From Pseudomonadota bacterium (GTDB lineage: Bacteria; Pseudomonadota; Alphaproteobacteria; Rhizobiales; Devosiaceae), in contig JAEYYP010000127.1 in assembly GCA_023428425.1 (NCBI GenBank), forward strand, positions 1 through 15,830: 15,830 nt of DNA. Direction: 5' to 3'. Made by a program: the position numbers and the translations under genes. Of this stretch, positions 1 to 6,713 are shown one piece after another. The notes beneath the pieces were generated by a model, which saw only the letters and a program-made list of their open reading frames with translations, had not been told where the DNA came from and made no database searches. Each line of letters starts with the position of its first letter. Positions within the stretch are counted from its first letter, which is position 1.

Positions 1-1
1 C

Positions 2-547
2 ATCGCGGTGGGCCTGGCGATCCTCGTGACTCGCCGGGTCGGCGCCGAGTTCCTGCCGCTGTCGCGCTCGCTGGCCAATATCGGCCAGACCTTTCCGCCG
101 GTGGCAGTGCTGGCGCTCTGCGTGCCGATCCTCGGCTTCGGGGCGGGGCCGACGCTGGTGGCGCTGTTCCTCTACGGCCTGCTGCCGATCTTCGAGAATG
201 CGCTCACGGGGCTGACCACTTTGCCACCATCCGTCACCGAGGCGGCGCGGGGAGTCGGCATGACACGCGGGCAGCGGCTGCTCGGTGTCGAGCTGCCACT
301 CGCCACGCCGGTGATCCTCGCCGGCATAAGGCTGTCGGTGGTGATTTCGGTAGCGACTGCCACCATCGGCTCCACCGTGGCTGCTTCGACGCTGGGGGAG
401 GTGATCATCGCCGGCCTGCTCAGCAACAACGTCGCCTTCGTGCTGCAGGGCGGGCTGGTCGTAGGCGTCATGGCCGTCCTGATCTACGATGCGCTCTCGG
501 CGCTCGAACGCGCGCTGTTGGCCCGGACGGGAACGTATCGGCGGTGA
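2..547 (+). CDS. Betaine/osmoprotectant-type ABC transporter permease, 3' part
   Basis: This is the C-terminal part (181 residues) of an inner-membrane permease. The reading frame is open to the window edge, so the true start lies upstream. It belongs to the OpuCB/YehW/OsmW group that imports glycine betaine, choline and related quaternary amines with an ATPase and a binding protein. Visible features are several hydrophobic membrane segments and the cytoplasmic EAA loop that contacts the ATPase (EAARGVGMT followed by VELPLATPVILAGIR). The following segment, ATATIGSTVAASTLGEVI, is also typical of the family. The hydantoinase gene follows after 73 bases on the same strand, so the two are probably co-transcribed. 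Because the downstream genes look like ergothioneine-type catabolism, and ergothioneine is a trimethylammonium betaine, the substrate may be ergothioneine or S-methyl-ergothioneine; that is inference. No binding-protein domain is fused at the C-terminus, unlike EgtU-type importers. Confidence 0.88.
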   Translation: MAVGLAILVTRRVGAEFLPLSRSLANIGQTFPPVAVLALCVPILGFGAGPTLVALFLYGLLPIFENALTGLTTLPPSVTEAARGVGMTRGQRLLGVELPLATPVILAGIRLSVVISVATATIGSTVAASTLGEVIIAGLLSNNVAFVLQGGLVVGVMAVLIYDALSALERALLARTGTYRR

Positions 548-620
548 GGCGTGAAACTCAGTTCCACCTTGGTGGTCGCCTCCGACGTTGCGGCACCGAG
601 GCGGCGTGATGGAGTAGCAG

Positions 621-1964
621 ATGTCTGATTTCGATCTCGTCCTTTCCGGCACGGTTGTGCTGCCCTCGATGGTTGTCGAGGGGGGCTATGTCGCGGTGCG
701 CGATGGCAAGGTGGTGCACGTCGGGGAGGGGCGGGCGCCGCATGGGCGTGAGCAGCACGACTTCGGCACCGGCCTGATCCTGCCCGGCGCCATCGATGCG
801 CAGGTGCACTCGCTGAGCCAGAAGGACCAGGAAGATTTCATCTGGTCGACACGCTCGGCCGCGGCCGGCGGGGTCACCACCATCGTCGACATGCCGTACG
901 ACGAGGGCAACGTCGTCAACTCGGCCGAGGCGGTGCGGAAGAAAGTGGCGCATGCCGAGCCGCAGGCCCGGGTGGATTTCGCCCTCTACGGCACCATCGA
1001 TCCGGCCGAGGGCGCGGCGCGGATCGCCGAGCAGGCCGAGGCCGGCGTAGCGGCGTTCAAGTTCTCGACCTTCGGCACGCACCCGACGCGCTTCCCGCGC
1101 ATCAATCCGCCGATGCTGGCCGAGGCTTTTGCCGAGGTGGCGAAGACGGGGCTTACGGCAGCCGTGCACAACGAGGACGACGAGTTCGTCCGTGCCGCGA
1201 TGGAGGCCGTGAAGGCATCCGGCATCACCGACTGGCGGGCCCACGCGATGAGCCGTCCGCCGCTCGCCGAACTTCTCGCCACCCTGCAGGTCTACGAGAC
1301 CGGCGTCGCCACCGGGGCGGCAGCGCATATCGTCCACTGCTCGCTGTCGCGAGGCTACGACATCGCGGCCGACTACCGGGCGCGCGGCTTCCACGCCTCG
1401 ATCGAGTGCTGCATCCACTACCTCGTGCTCGACGAGGAAAACGATGTGAAGCGCCTGGGCGGCAAGGCCAAGATCAACCCGCCGATCCGCCCCCGCGCCG
1501 AGGTGGAGGCCCTGTGGCGGCAGGTGGCGGCCGGCAACGTGACGCTGGTTTCGACCGACCATGTGAGCTGGTCAGAGGATCGGAAGACGAACCCGGACAT
1601 GCTCGCTAATTCGTCGGGTGTGCCGGGGCTCGAAGTCCTGGTCCCGCTGTTCGTCAAGGGCGCGCTGGAGCGGGGAGTTTCGCTGACCTGGGCGGCGAAG
1701 CTGATGGCCGAGAACCCGGCGAAGCATTTCCGCCTCGGCGACAAGGGCGCGCTGAAGGCCGGCAAGGACGCCGACATCACCGTGCTGGTGGATCGGCCCG
1801 TCGTCTACGACGCGGCGCGGTCGGGCCACAACGTGGTCGGGTGGTCGCCGTACAACGGGATCGAGCTGCCGTGGACGGTGGCGGGCACCTGGTTGCGCGG
1901 GAAGCAGGTGTTCGACGGGACGACTGTAGCCGAGCCGGGGACGGGGAAGTGGATGCGGCCGTGA
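621..1964 (+). CDS. Hydantoinase/allantoinase-like cyclic amidohydrolase
   Basis: A 447-residue cytoplasmic protein of the dihydroorotase/dihydropyrimidinase/allantoinase branch of the amidohydrolase superfamily, which hydrolyses cyclic ureides to N-carbamoyl acids. The start has a GGAG at 611-614, six bases before the ATG. Metal-site residues visible are the bridging Lys147 (AAFKFST), His183 (AVHNEDD), His239 (IVHCS) and Asp313 (STDHVSW). The usual N-terminal HxH metal motif is altered: the sequence reads IDAQVH, with Gln61 where the first histidine normally sits and His63 kept. Length is normal for the family and there is no frameshift, so it is probably functional with a changed metal site. 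Next to a carbamoyl-amino-acid hydrolase and a DUF917 thiohydantoin desulfurase, the likely role is opening hydantoin-5-propionate to N-carbamoyl-glutamate. Allantoin or dihydropyrimidine are alternative substrates, but no other purine or pyrimidine gene is visible nearby. Confidence 0.9.
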   Translation: MSDFDLVLSGTVVLPSMVVEGGYVAVRDGKVVHVGEGRAPHGREQHDFGTGLILPGAIDAQVHSLSQKDQEDFIWSTRSAAAGGVTTIVDMPYDEGNVVNSAEAVRKKVAHAEPQARVDFALYGTIDPAEGAARIAEQAEAGVAAFKFSTFGTHPTRFPRINPPMLAEAFAEVAKTGLTAAVHNEDDEFVRAAMEAVKASGITDWRAHAMSRPPLAELLATLQVYETGVATGAAAHIVHCSLSRGYDIAADYRARGFHASIECCIHYLVLDEENDVKRLGGKAKINPPIRPRAEVEALWRQVAAGNVTLVSTDHVSWSEDRKTNPDMLANSSGVPGLEVLVPLFVKGALERGVSLTWAAKLMAENPAKHFRLGDKGALKAGKDADITVLVDRPVVYDAARSGHNVVGWSPYNGIELPWTVAGTWLRGKQVFDGTTVAEPGTGKWMRP

Positions 1965-1986
1965 ACACCAACCTCACGTATGACGG

Positions 1987-2092
1987 CCTCCTCCCATCCT
2001 CCCCCACAAGGGGGGAGGTGCCGGTCGCGGAACACTCCGTCTCGGCGCACGCCCTCTTCACCTCCCCCTTCATGGGGGAGGCTGGGAGGGGG
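1987..2092. repeat. Degenerate palindromic intergenic element (copy 1)
   Basis: The 151-base gap between the hydantoinase and the carbamoyl hydrolase is mostly occupied by an imperfect inverted repeat. The left arm is about 1987-2020 and the right arm about 2059-2092. Each arm contains its own small hairpin of CCTCCCCC / GGGGGAGG type. The central part (GCGCCGAG and GTGTTCC on the complementary strand) resembles the middle of the element at 6714-6857 in reverse orientation. Such mosaic palindromes are common between genes in Hyphomicrobiales. The element ends 23 bases before the next start codon, so its RNA would form strong hairpins inside the operon message. Confidence 0.75.
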
Positions 2093-2115
2093 CTGTCCCG
2101 GCTCAGGTTCACCGC

Positions 2116-3354
2116 ATGACCCGCAACCTCCCCACACTCGAAGCCCGCATCGCCGAGGACATCGCGGCGCTTGCCGAGATCACCGAACCCGGCCGGCCGT
2201 ACACTCGCCGAGCCTTCACGCCGATGTTCCTGCGGGGGCGGGAGTGGCTGGTGCGGCGCTTCGAGGCGGCGGGGCTGGAGACGCGGATCGATGCCTCGGG
2301 CAACCTCATCGGCAGGCGTCGTGGTACGGCCGGCGGGCGCACCATCATGCTCGGCTCGCATTCGGACACGGTGCCGGATGGCGGGCGGTTCGATGGCATT
2401 GCCGGGGTGTCGGCGGCCCTGGAGGTGGCGCGGGCACTGCGCGACCAGCGGATCGACCTTCGGCACGACCTGGAGATCGTCGACTTCCTCGCCGAGGAAG
2501 TGTCGATCTTCGGCGTTTCCTGCGTCGGCAGTCGCGGCATGGCCGGGGTGCGGCCGGACGAGTGGCTCGACCGAAAGGTCGATGCACTGACGCTGCGACA
2601 GGGCATTGCCGAGGTTGGCGGCAATCCACAGCTGCTGGAGAAGCGCGAGGATATCGCCGCGTTCCTCGAACTGCACATTGAGCAGGGCCCGGTGCTGGAA
2701 GACGGGCATCTCGATATGGGCGTGGTGACGGCCATTGCCGGCATTACCCGGATCGAAATTCTCGTCCACGGCCGGGCCGACCATGCCGGCACGACGCCGA
2801 TGGGCTCGCGACAGGATGCGCTGGTTGGCGCGGCGTGGCTGGTACTCGGCATCCAGCGACTGGCCGCGGCGCGGGCGGCCGGGCCGACGCACTTTGCGGC
2901 GACGGTGGGGGAGTTCTCGATCGAGCCGGGGGCGGCCAATGTCGTGCCGGCGAAGGCGCGGCTGCTGATCGATGCACGGGCCGAGGATCGGGCGGTGATG
3001 CTCGATTTCGCCGGAGCCCTCGATGCGCTGGTGGCGCAGGTGGCGGCCGACACGGGCGTAAACATCGACCAGCCAGTTACCATTTCAGACAATTTGCCGA
3101 CGCCTTGCGACGATCTCATGCTTGATACGCTCGACGCAGCAGCCGTGGCCGTGGGCGCACGCCATCGCCGCATGGCCTCGGGCGCCGGCCACGACACGGC
3201 CTGGATGGCGCGGGTGACGAGGGCCGGGATGATCTTCATCCCCTGTCTCGGCGGCCGCAGCCATACGCCGGACGAACATGCCGAAACGGCGGACGTGGCG
3301 CTCGGCGCTGCGGTACTTTTGGAGGCGGTCAAACGTCTCGATACGGAGTTGTAG
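2116..3354 (+). CDS. M20-family N-carbamoyl-L-amino acid hydrolase
   Basis: A 412-residue metal-dependent amidohydrolase of the HyuC/AllC/beta-ureidopropionase group (peptidase M20 fold). It cleaves N-carbamoyl amino acids to the amino acid, CO2 and ammonia. Metal-site motifs are clear: GSHSDTVP (His82), GRFDGIAGV (Asp93), FLAEEVS (Glu127/Glu128), ELHIEQGP (His187) and GGRSHTPDE (His383). The HAGTTPM and GAGHDT motifs, typical of the dimerisation lid and substrate carboxylate contacts, are also present. No strong ribosome binding site is seen before the ATG. The nearest purine-rich stretch lies inside the upstream palindromic element, so translation may depend on that structure. Placed after a hydantoinase and directly before the DUF917 gene, the expected substrate is N-carbamoyl-L-glutamate, giving glutamate as pathway end product. 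Allantoate is an alternative substrate within this family. Confidence 0.92.
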   Translation: MTRNLPTLEARIAEDIAALAEITEPGRPYTRRAFTPMFLRGREWLVRRFEAAGLETRIDASGNLIGRRRGTAGGRTIMLGSHSDTVPDGGRFDGIAGVSAALEVARALRDQRIDLRHDLEIVDFLAEEVSIFGVSCVGSRGMAGVRPDEWLDRKVDALTLRQGIAEVGGNPQLLEKREDIAAFLELHIEQGPVLEDGHLDMGVVTAIAGITRIEILVHGRADHAGTTPMGSRQDALVGAAWLVLGIQRLAAARAAGPTHFAATVGEFSIEPGAANVVPAKARLLIDARAEDRAVMLDFAGALDALVAQVAADTGVNIDQPVTISDNLPTPCDDLMLDTLDAAAVAVGARHRRMASGAGHDTAWMARVTRAGMIFIPCLGGRSHTPDEHAETADVALGAAVLLEAVKRLDTEL

Positions 3355-3355
3355 T

Positions 3356-4486
3356 ATGGGTCGCGTACTGACCGAGAAGGATGTGGAGCCGGCGGTGAAG
3401 GGCGGCTCCGTCTATGCCGCTGGCGGTGGCGGCTGGGCCGACCATGGCCGCATGCTGGGATACGCAGCGACTTCGATCGGCAAGCCGGAACTCGTCGATA
3501 TCGAGGAGCTGGAGCCGCGGGACTGGGTAGCGACCGCTGCTGCCATCGGCGCCCCGGCCTCGACCACGGCGTGGGAGATGCAGGGCCGCGACTATGTGAA
3601 GGCCGTCGAGCTGTTGCAGGAGGCGCTCGGTGAACCGCTCGCCGGCCTGATGATCGGCCAGAACGGCAAGAGCTCGACGCTCAACGCCTGGCTGCCGGGT
3701 GCCATCCTGGGCACCAAGGTGGTGGACGCGGTCGGCGATATCCGCGCCCACCCCACCGGCGACATGGGGTCGATCGGCATGGCCTCGTCGCCCGACCAGT
3801 CGATCCAGACGGCGGTTGGCGGTAACCGCTCCGAGAACCGCTACATCGAACTCGTGACCCGTGGCGCGACGGCGAAGATTTCGCCGATCCTGCGCACCGC
3901 TTCGGACATGTCGGGCGGTTTCATCGCCTCGTGCCGTAATCCGGTGCGCGCCAAGTATGTTCGGCGCAACGCGGCGCTGGGCGGCATATCGCTGGCGCTT
4001 GAACTGGGCGAGGCGATCATCGCCGCCGAGGCGAAGGGAGGCTCAGCTGTCATCGACGCCATCGTCAAGACCACCGGCGGCTCGATCCTCGCCAAGGGGA
4101 CGGTGACGCGGAAGGACCTCGTCTACACCAAGGAAGCCTTCGATGTCGGCCGCTTCGTGCTGAACGAGGGCGACAAGGCGATCACCATCCACACCATGAA
4201 CGAGTACATGGCGGTGGATGACGCGGGCGGCACCCGCCTCGCGACCTTCCCCGACGTGATCACCACCCTCGACGCCTCGGGCACGCCGCTCTCGGCCGGG
4301 CAACTGCGGGTGGGGATGTTCGTCTTCATTCTTCACGTCAGCAAGAAGATCATCCCGCTCTCGACCTCGGTGATCGAGCCCGCGGTGTTCCCGCCGGTGG
4401 AAAAAGCGCTGGGCATCGACCTCGCGACCTACGCGCTCGACGGCATCAAACCGCGCAAGAAGGGCGGCGTGAAGGGCTGGGAGTAG
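3356..4486 (+). CDS. DUF917 protein, probable (S-methyl) thiohydantoin desulfurase
   Basis: A 376-residue protein of the DUF917 family, now named S-methyl thiohydantoin desulfurase. Members are thought to remove sulfur (as a thiol) from thiohydantoins, leaving the hydantoin. The N-terminal half carries a glycine-rich AAGGGGWADHG (residues 21-31) and GQNGKSS near 101-107. The middle contains VGGNRSENRYIEL and SDMSGGFIASCRNP, and the C-terminal domain begins near residue 205. The ATG at 3356 was chosen over an upstream in-frame start because GGAG at 3345-3348 lies seven bases before it and it starts one base after the preceding stop codon. An earlier start would overlap the hydrolase by 77 bases. 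The tight spacing implies translational coupling. The neighbouring hydantoinase, carbamoyl hydrolase and urocanase-like hydratase strongly support a role in thiohydantoin-propionate breakdown. The exact substrate, S-methylated or free thione, cannot be read from sequence. Confidence 0.88.
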   Translation: MGRVLTEKDVEPAVKGGSVYAAGGGGWADHGRMLGYAATSIGKPELVDIEELEPRDWVATAAAIGAPASTTAWEMQGRDYVKAVELLQEALGEPLAGLMIGQNGKSSTLNAWLPGAILGTKVVDAVGDIRAHPTGDMGSIGMASSPDQSIQTAVGGNRSENRYIELVTRGATAKISPILRTASDMSGGFIASCRNPVRAKYVRRNAALGGISLALELGEAIIAAEAKGGSAVIDAIVKTTGGSILAKGTVTRKDLVYTKEAFDVGRFVLNEGDKAITIHTMNEYMAVDDAGGTRLATFPDVITTLDASGTPLSAGQLRVGMFVFILHVSKKIIPLSTSVIEPAVFPPVEKALGIDLATYALDGIKPRKKGGVKGWE

Positions 4487-4491
4487 GCGGG

Positions 4492-4520
4492 TTGAAGAAC
4501 GCCGTCGGATACGCGATATC
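4492..4520 (+). promoter_or_regulatory. Possible sigma70-type promoter before hicBA
   Basis: TTGAAG at 4492-4497 and GATATC at 4515-4520 are separated by 17 bases in the 62-base gap before hicB. The -35 match is good and the -10 match is weak. It is offered only because a toxin-antitoxin unit usually carries its own promoter. No clear operator dyad is seen. Confidence 0.22.
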
Positions 4521-4548
4521 TCTAGTGTCCGATTGAGCGGGATAACCG

Positions 4549-4797
4549 ATGGCCAAGACCTACACCGTCAGCGCTGCCTGGGATGACGAGGCCAAGGTCT
4601 GGGTTGCGACCAGCGACGACGTCCCCGGTCTGGTCACGGAGGCCCAAACGCTGGACGCGCTGGTTGAGCGGGTACACGCCGTGGCACCCGAACTGCTCGA
4701 CGACAATGCCCATCTCATCGAAGGCGGCCGCGGCGATGTCGAGGAAATCGACATACACGTCGTCTCGCATCTTCGCCCCGAACCTGCCCACGCCTGA
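4549..4797 (+). CDS. hicB: HicB-like antitoxin, DUF1902 type
   Basis: An 82-residue protein whose first 45 residues have the DUF1902/HicB pattern: a beta strand (YTVSAAWDDEAKVWVA), then SDDVPGLVTEA, then a helix starting TLDALVERV. In HicAB systems this partial RNase H-like fold neutralises the HicA toxin. The protein stops soon after the core. The remaining tail (about residues 58-82) is acidic then His/Pro-rich, and there is no helix-turn-helix or ribbon-helix-helix segment such as larger HicB proteins use to repress their own operon. The gene lies three bases upstream of the toxin, so the antitoxin is made first, the reverse of the classical hicA-hicB order. It interrupts the catabolic cluster but keeps its orientation. 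Confidence 0.85.
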   Translation: MAKTYTVSAAWDDEAKVWVATSDDVPGLVTEAQTLDALVERVHAVAPELLDDNAHLIEGGRGDVEEIDIHVVSHLRPEPAHA

Positions 4798-4800
4798 CCG

Positions 4801-4998
4801 GTGGTCCAGGGCTTCTACACGCAGCTCAGCAAGCTGTTGAAGGCCAACGGCTGCACGTTCGTTCGGGCGGGCAAGGGTGACCACGAAATCTGGCACAGCC
4901 CGATCACCAACGCGAACGTCGCCGTGGACCGGGGCGTGATGTCGCGACACACGGCAAACGCAGTCCTGAAGCAGGCGGGGATCAAACAGCGCCTTTAG
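4801..4998 (+). CDS. hicA: HicA-like mRNA interferase toxin
   Basis: A 65-residue protein matching the HicA family, a double-stranded-RNA-binding-like fold that cuts mRNA in a translation-independent way. The motif FVRAGKGDHEIWHSP contains His28, which aligns with the catalytic histidine of HicA. The C-terminal SRHTANAVLKQAGI matches the family helix that usually reads GTLRSILKQAGI. The start is GTG at 4801, three bases after the antitoxin stop, with no separate strong ribosome site, which suggests coupling to hicB translation. The length is normal and the catalytic histidine is present, so it looks intact. The stop codon falls inside a short inverted repeat (4987-5003). Confidence 0.85.
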   Translation: MVQGFYTQLSKLLKANGCTFVRAGKGDHEIWHSPITNANVAVDRGVMSRHTANAVLKQAGIKQRL

Positions 4999-5022
4999 CG
5001 CTGCATGGTCCGGTGCTAGAAC
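4987..5022 (+). promoter_or_regulatory. Possible promoter with overlapping dyad before the hydratase
   Basis: An inverted repeat CAGCGC-N5-GCGCTG spans 4987-5003. It overlaps a weak -35-like TTTAGC (4994-4999), which is followed after 17 bases by an extended -10-like TGCTAGAAC (TAGAAC at 5017-5022). Transcription from here would begin within a few bases of the hydratase ATG at 5032. That would agree with the lack of a ribosome binding site there. The matches are weak, so this remains a suggestion. Confidence 0.22.
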
Positions 5023-5031
5023 CTCCGCACC

Positions 5032-6699
5032 ATGCCCAAGCCCAATCCCCGTCATCCGAATTTTCCCATTCCGTCCGGTCCCGTGCTGCGTGCCAAAGGG
5101 TGGCGGCAGGAGGCGCTTTTGCGGCTCCTCGAGAACGTGCTGAGCGTCGGCGAGGACCCTGAGAACCTCGTGGTCTATGCGGCGCTGGGGAAGGCGGCGC
5201 GGAACTGGGCGGCGCATCGGCAGATCGTCGAGACGCTGACGACGATGGAGGAGGGGCAGACGCTCGTCATCCAGTCAGGCAAGCCGATCGGGCTACTACG
5301 GACGCATGCCAATGCGCCGCTCGTCATCATGGCCAACTGCAACATCGTCGGGCAGTGGGCCAAGGCCGAGGTGTTCTACGAGCTCGAGAAGAAGGGGTTG
5401 ATCGCCTGGGGCGGGCTGACCGCGGGGGCCTGGCAATACATTGGCTCGCAGGGCGTGATCCAGGGCACCTACGAAATCTTCATGCGCATCGCCGAAAAGC
5501 GCTTCGGCGGCTCGCTGGCGGGGCGGTTCATCCTGACGGCCGGCATGGGCGGCATGGGCGGGGCGCAGCCGCTGGCCGGGCGCATGGCCGGGGCGGCGAT
5601 CATCGATGTCGACGTCGATCCGGTGCGCGCCGAGCGGCGCAAGGCGGTCGGATACCTGCAGGAGATTGCGCCCGACCTCGATGCGGCGCTGGCGATGATC
5701 GAGGCGGCGGTGAAGGAGAAGCGGGCGGTTTCGGTGGGGCTCGTGGCCAACGCAGCCGACGTCTACCCCGAAATCCTGCGGCGCGGCATCGTCCCCGACA
5801 TCGTCACCGACCAGACCAGCGCACACGACCTCGTTTATGGCTACGTGCCGCGCGGCATGAGCCTCGACGAGGTAAAGCGGCTGCGGGTGGACGGGCAGGG
5901 GCAGTTGATGGCGGCGAGCCGGGCCTCGATCGCCGAGCATGTGCGGGCGATGCTGGGCTTCCAGCAGGCCGGGGCCGAGGTGTTCGACAACGGCAACCTG
6001 ATCCGCACGCAGGCGAAGCAGGCGGGTGTCGAGAACGCCTTCGACATTCCGATCTTCACCGAGGCCTATCTTCGGCCGCTGTTCGCCCGCGCCATCGGGC
6101 CGTTCCGTTGGATGGCGCTGTCGGGCGAGCCGGCGGATATCGCGCGGATCGATGATCTCGTGCTCGAGATGTTTCCGGACAACAAGATCGTCACCAACTG
6201 GATCAAGCTCGCGCGCGAGCACATCCCGTTCGAGGGGCTGCCGGCACGGATTGCATGGCTGGGGCATGGCGAACGGACCGCGCTTGCCCTGCGGGTGAAT
6301 GAACTGGTGCGCTCGGGAGAGCTGCTGGGGCCGGTGGCGTTCTCGCGCGATCACCTCGATGCCGGGGCGATGGCGCATCCGAACATCATGACCGAGAACA
6401 TGAAGGACGGTTCGGATGCGATCGCCGACTGGCCGCTCCTCGACGCCATGCTGCTGACGGCCTCGATGGCTGACCTGGTGGTGATCCACTCGGGCGGTGG
6501 CGGCTATGCGGGGTATATGACGTCGGCGGGCGTCACACTGGTGGCGGACGGGACGGAAGCGGCCGATGCGCGGCTCGACCGGGCGCTGACCAACGATACC
6601 TCGCTGGGTGTGATGCGGTATGCCGATGCGGGATACGACGAGTCACGGGACGAGGCTGCGACGAAGGGTATCGGGTGGTTTGATTTGAGCGGGGGCTAG
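5032..6699 (+). CDS. Urocanase-family hydratase, probable (S-methyl) thiourocanate hydratase
   Basis: A 555-residue member of the urocanase (HutU) family, NAD+-dependent cytoplasmic hydratases that add water across a conjugated imidazole-acrylate. Family motifs run the full length: QSGKPIGLLRTHANAP (81-96), IGSQGVIQGTYE (137-148), the NAD-binding AGMGGMGGAQPLAGRMAGA (170-188), DQTSAHD (260-266), GPFRWMALSGEP (356-367) and MKDGSDAIADWPLL (457-470). Several usually invariant urocanase positions differ. The PLFC motif reads PLFA (Ala352), YGG reads YAA (49-51), and the HHGGGVG loop reads HSGGGGY (486-492). No histidine-ammonia-lyase, imidazolonepropionase or other hut gene is present. Instead the neighbours are DUF917, hydantoinase and carbamoyl hydrolase genes. 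A sulfur-containing urocanate is therefore a better substrate guess than urocanate. The start has no clear ribosome binding site. A plain HutU cannot be excluded from sequence alone. Confidence 0.88.
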   Translation: MPKPNPRHPNFPIPSGPVLRAKGWRQEALLRLLENVLSVGEDPENLVVYAALGKAARNWAAHRQIVETLTTMEEGQTLVIQSGKPIGLLRTHANAPLVIMANCNIVGQWAKAEVFYELEKKGLIAWGGLTAGAWQYIGSQGVIQGTYEIFMRIAEKRFGGSLAGRFILTAGMGGMGGAQPLAGRMAGAAIIDVDVDPVRAERRKAVGYLQEIAPDLDAALAMIEAAVKEKRAVSVGLVANAADVYPEILRRGIVPDIVTDQTSAHDLVYGYVPRGMSLDEVKRLRVDGQGQLMAASRASIAEHVRAMLGFQQAGAEVFDNGNLIRTQAKQAGVENAFDIPIFTEAYLRPLFARAIGPFRWMALSGEPADIARIDDLVLEMFPDNKIVTNWIKLAREHIPFEGLPARIAWLGHGERTALALRVNELVRSGELLGPVAFSRDHLDAGAMAHPNIMTENMKDGSDAIADWPLLDAMLLTASMADLVVIHSGGGGYAGYMTSAGVTLVADGTEAADARLDRALTNDTSLGVMRYADAGYDESRDEAATKGIGWFDLSGG

Positions 6700-6713
6700 C
6701 TCAGCGCTCGTTG

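Noticed and set aside
621..3354. Allantoin degradation pair (allantoinase plus allantoate amidohydrolase).
   Set aside because: Both families fit in general, but no ureidoglycolate, uricase or xanthine genes are visible, and the DUF917 and urocanase-like neighbours point to hydantoin-propionate instead.
3278..3355. An upstream in-frame start adding 26 residues to the DUF917 protein.
   Set aside because: It would overlap the carbamoyl hydrolase by 77 bases, has no family similarity, and the ATG at 3356 has a proper GGAG seven bases upstream.
5032..6699. Ordinary histidine-pathway urocanase (hutU).
   Set aside because: It remains possible, but no hut genes are adjacent, the neighbours are thiohydantoin and hydantoin enzymes, and several diagnostic urocanase residues are changed.
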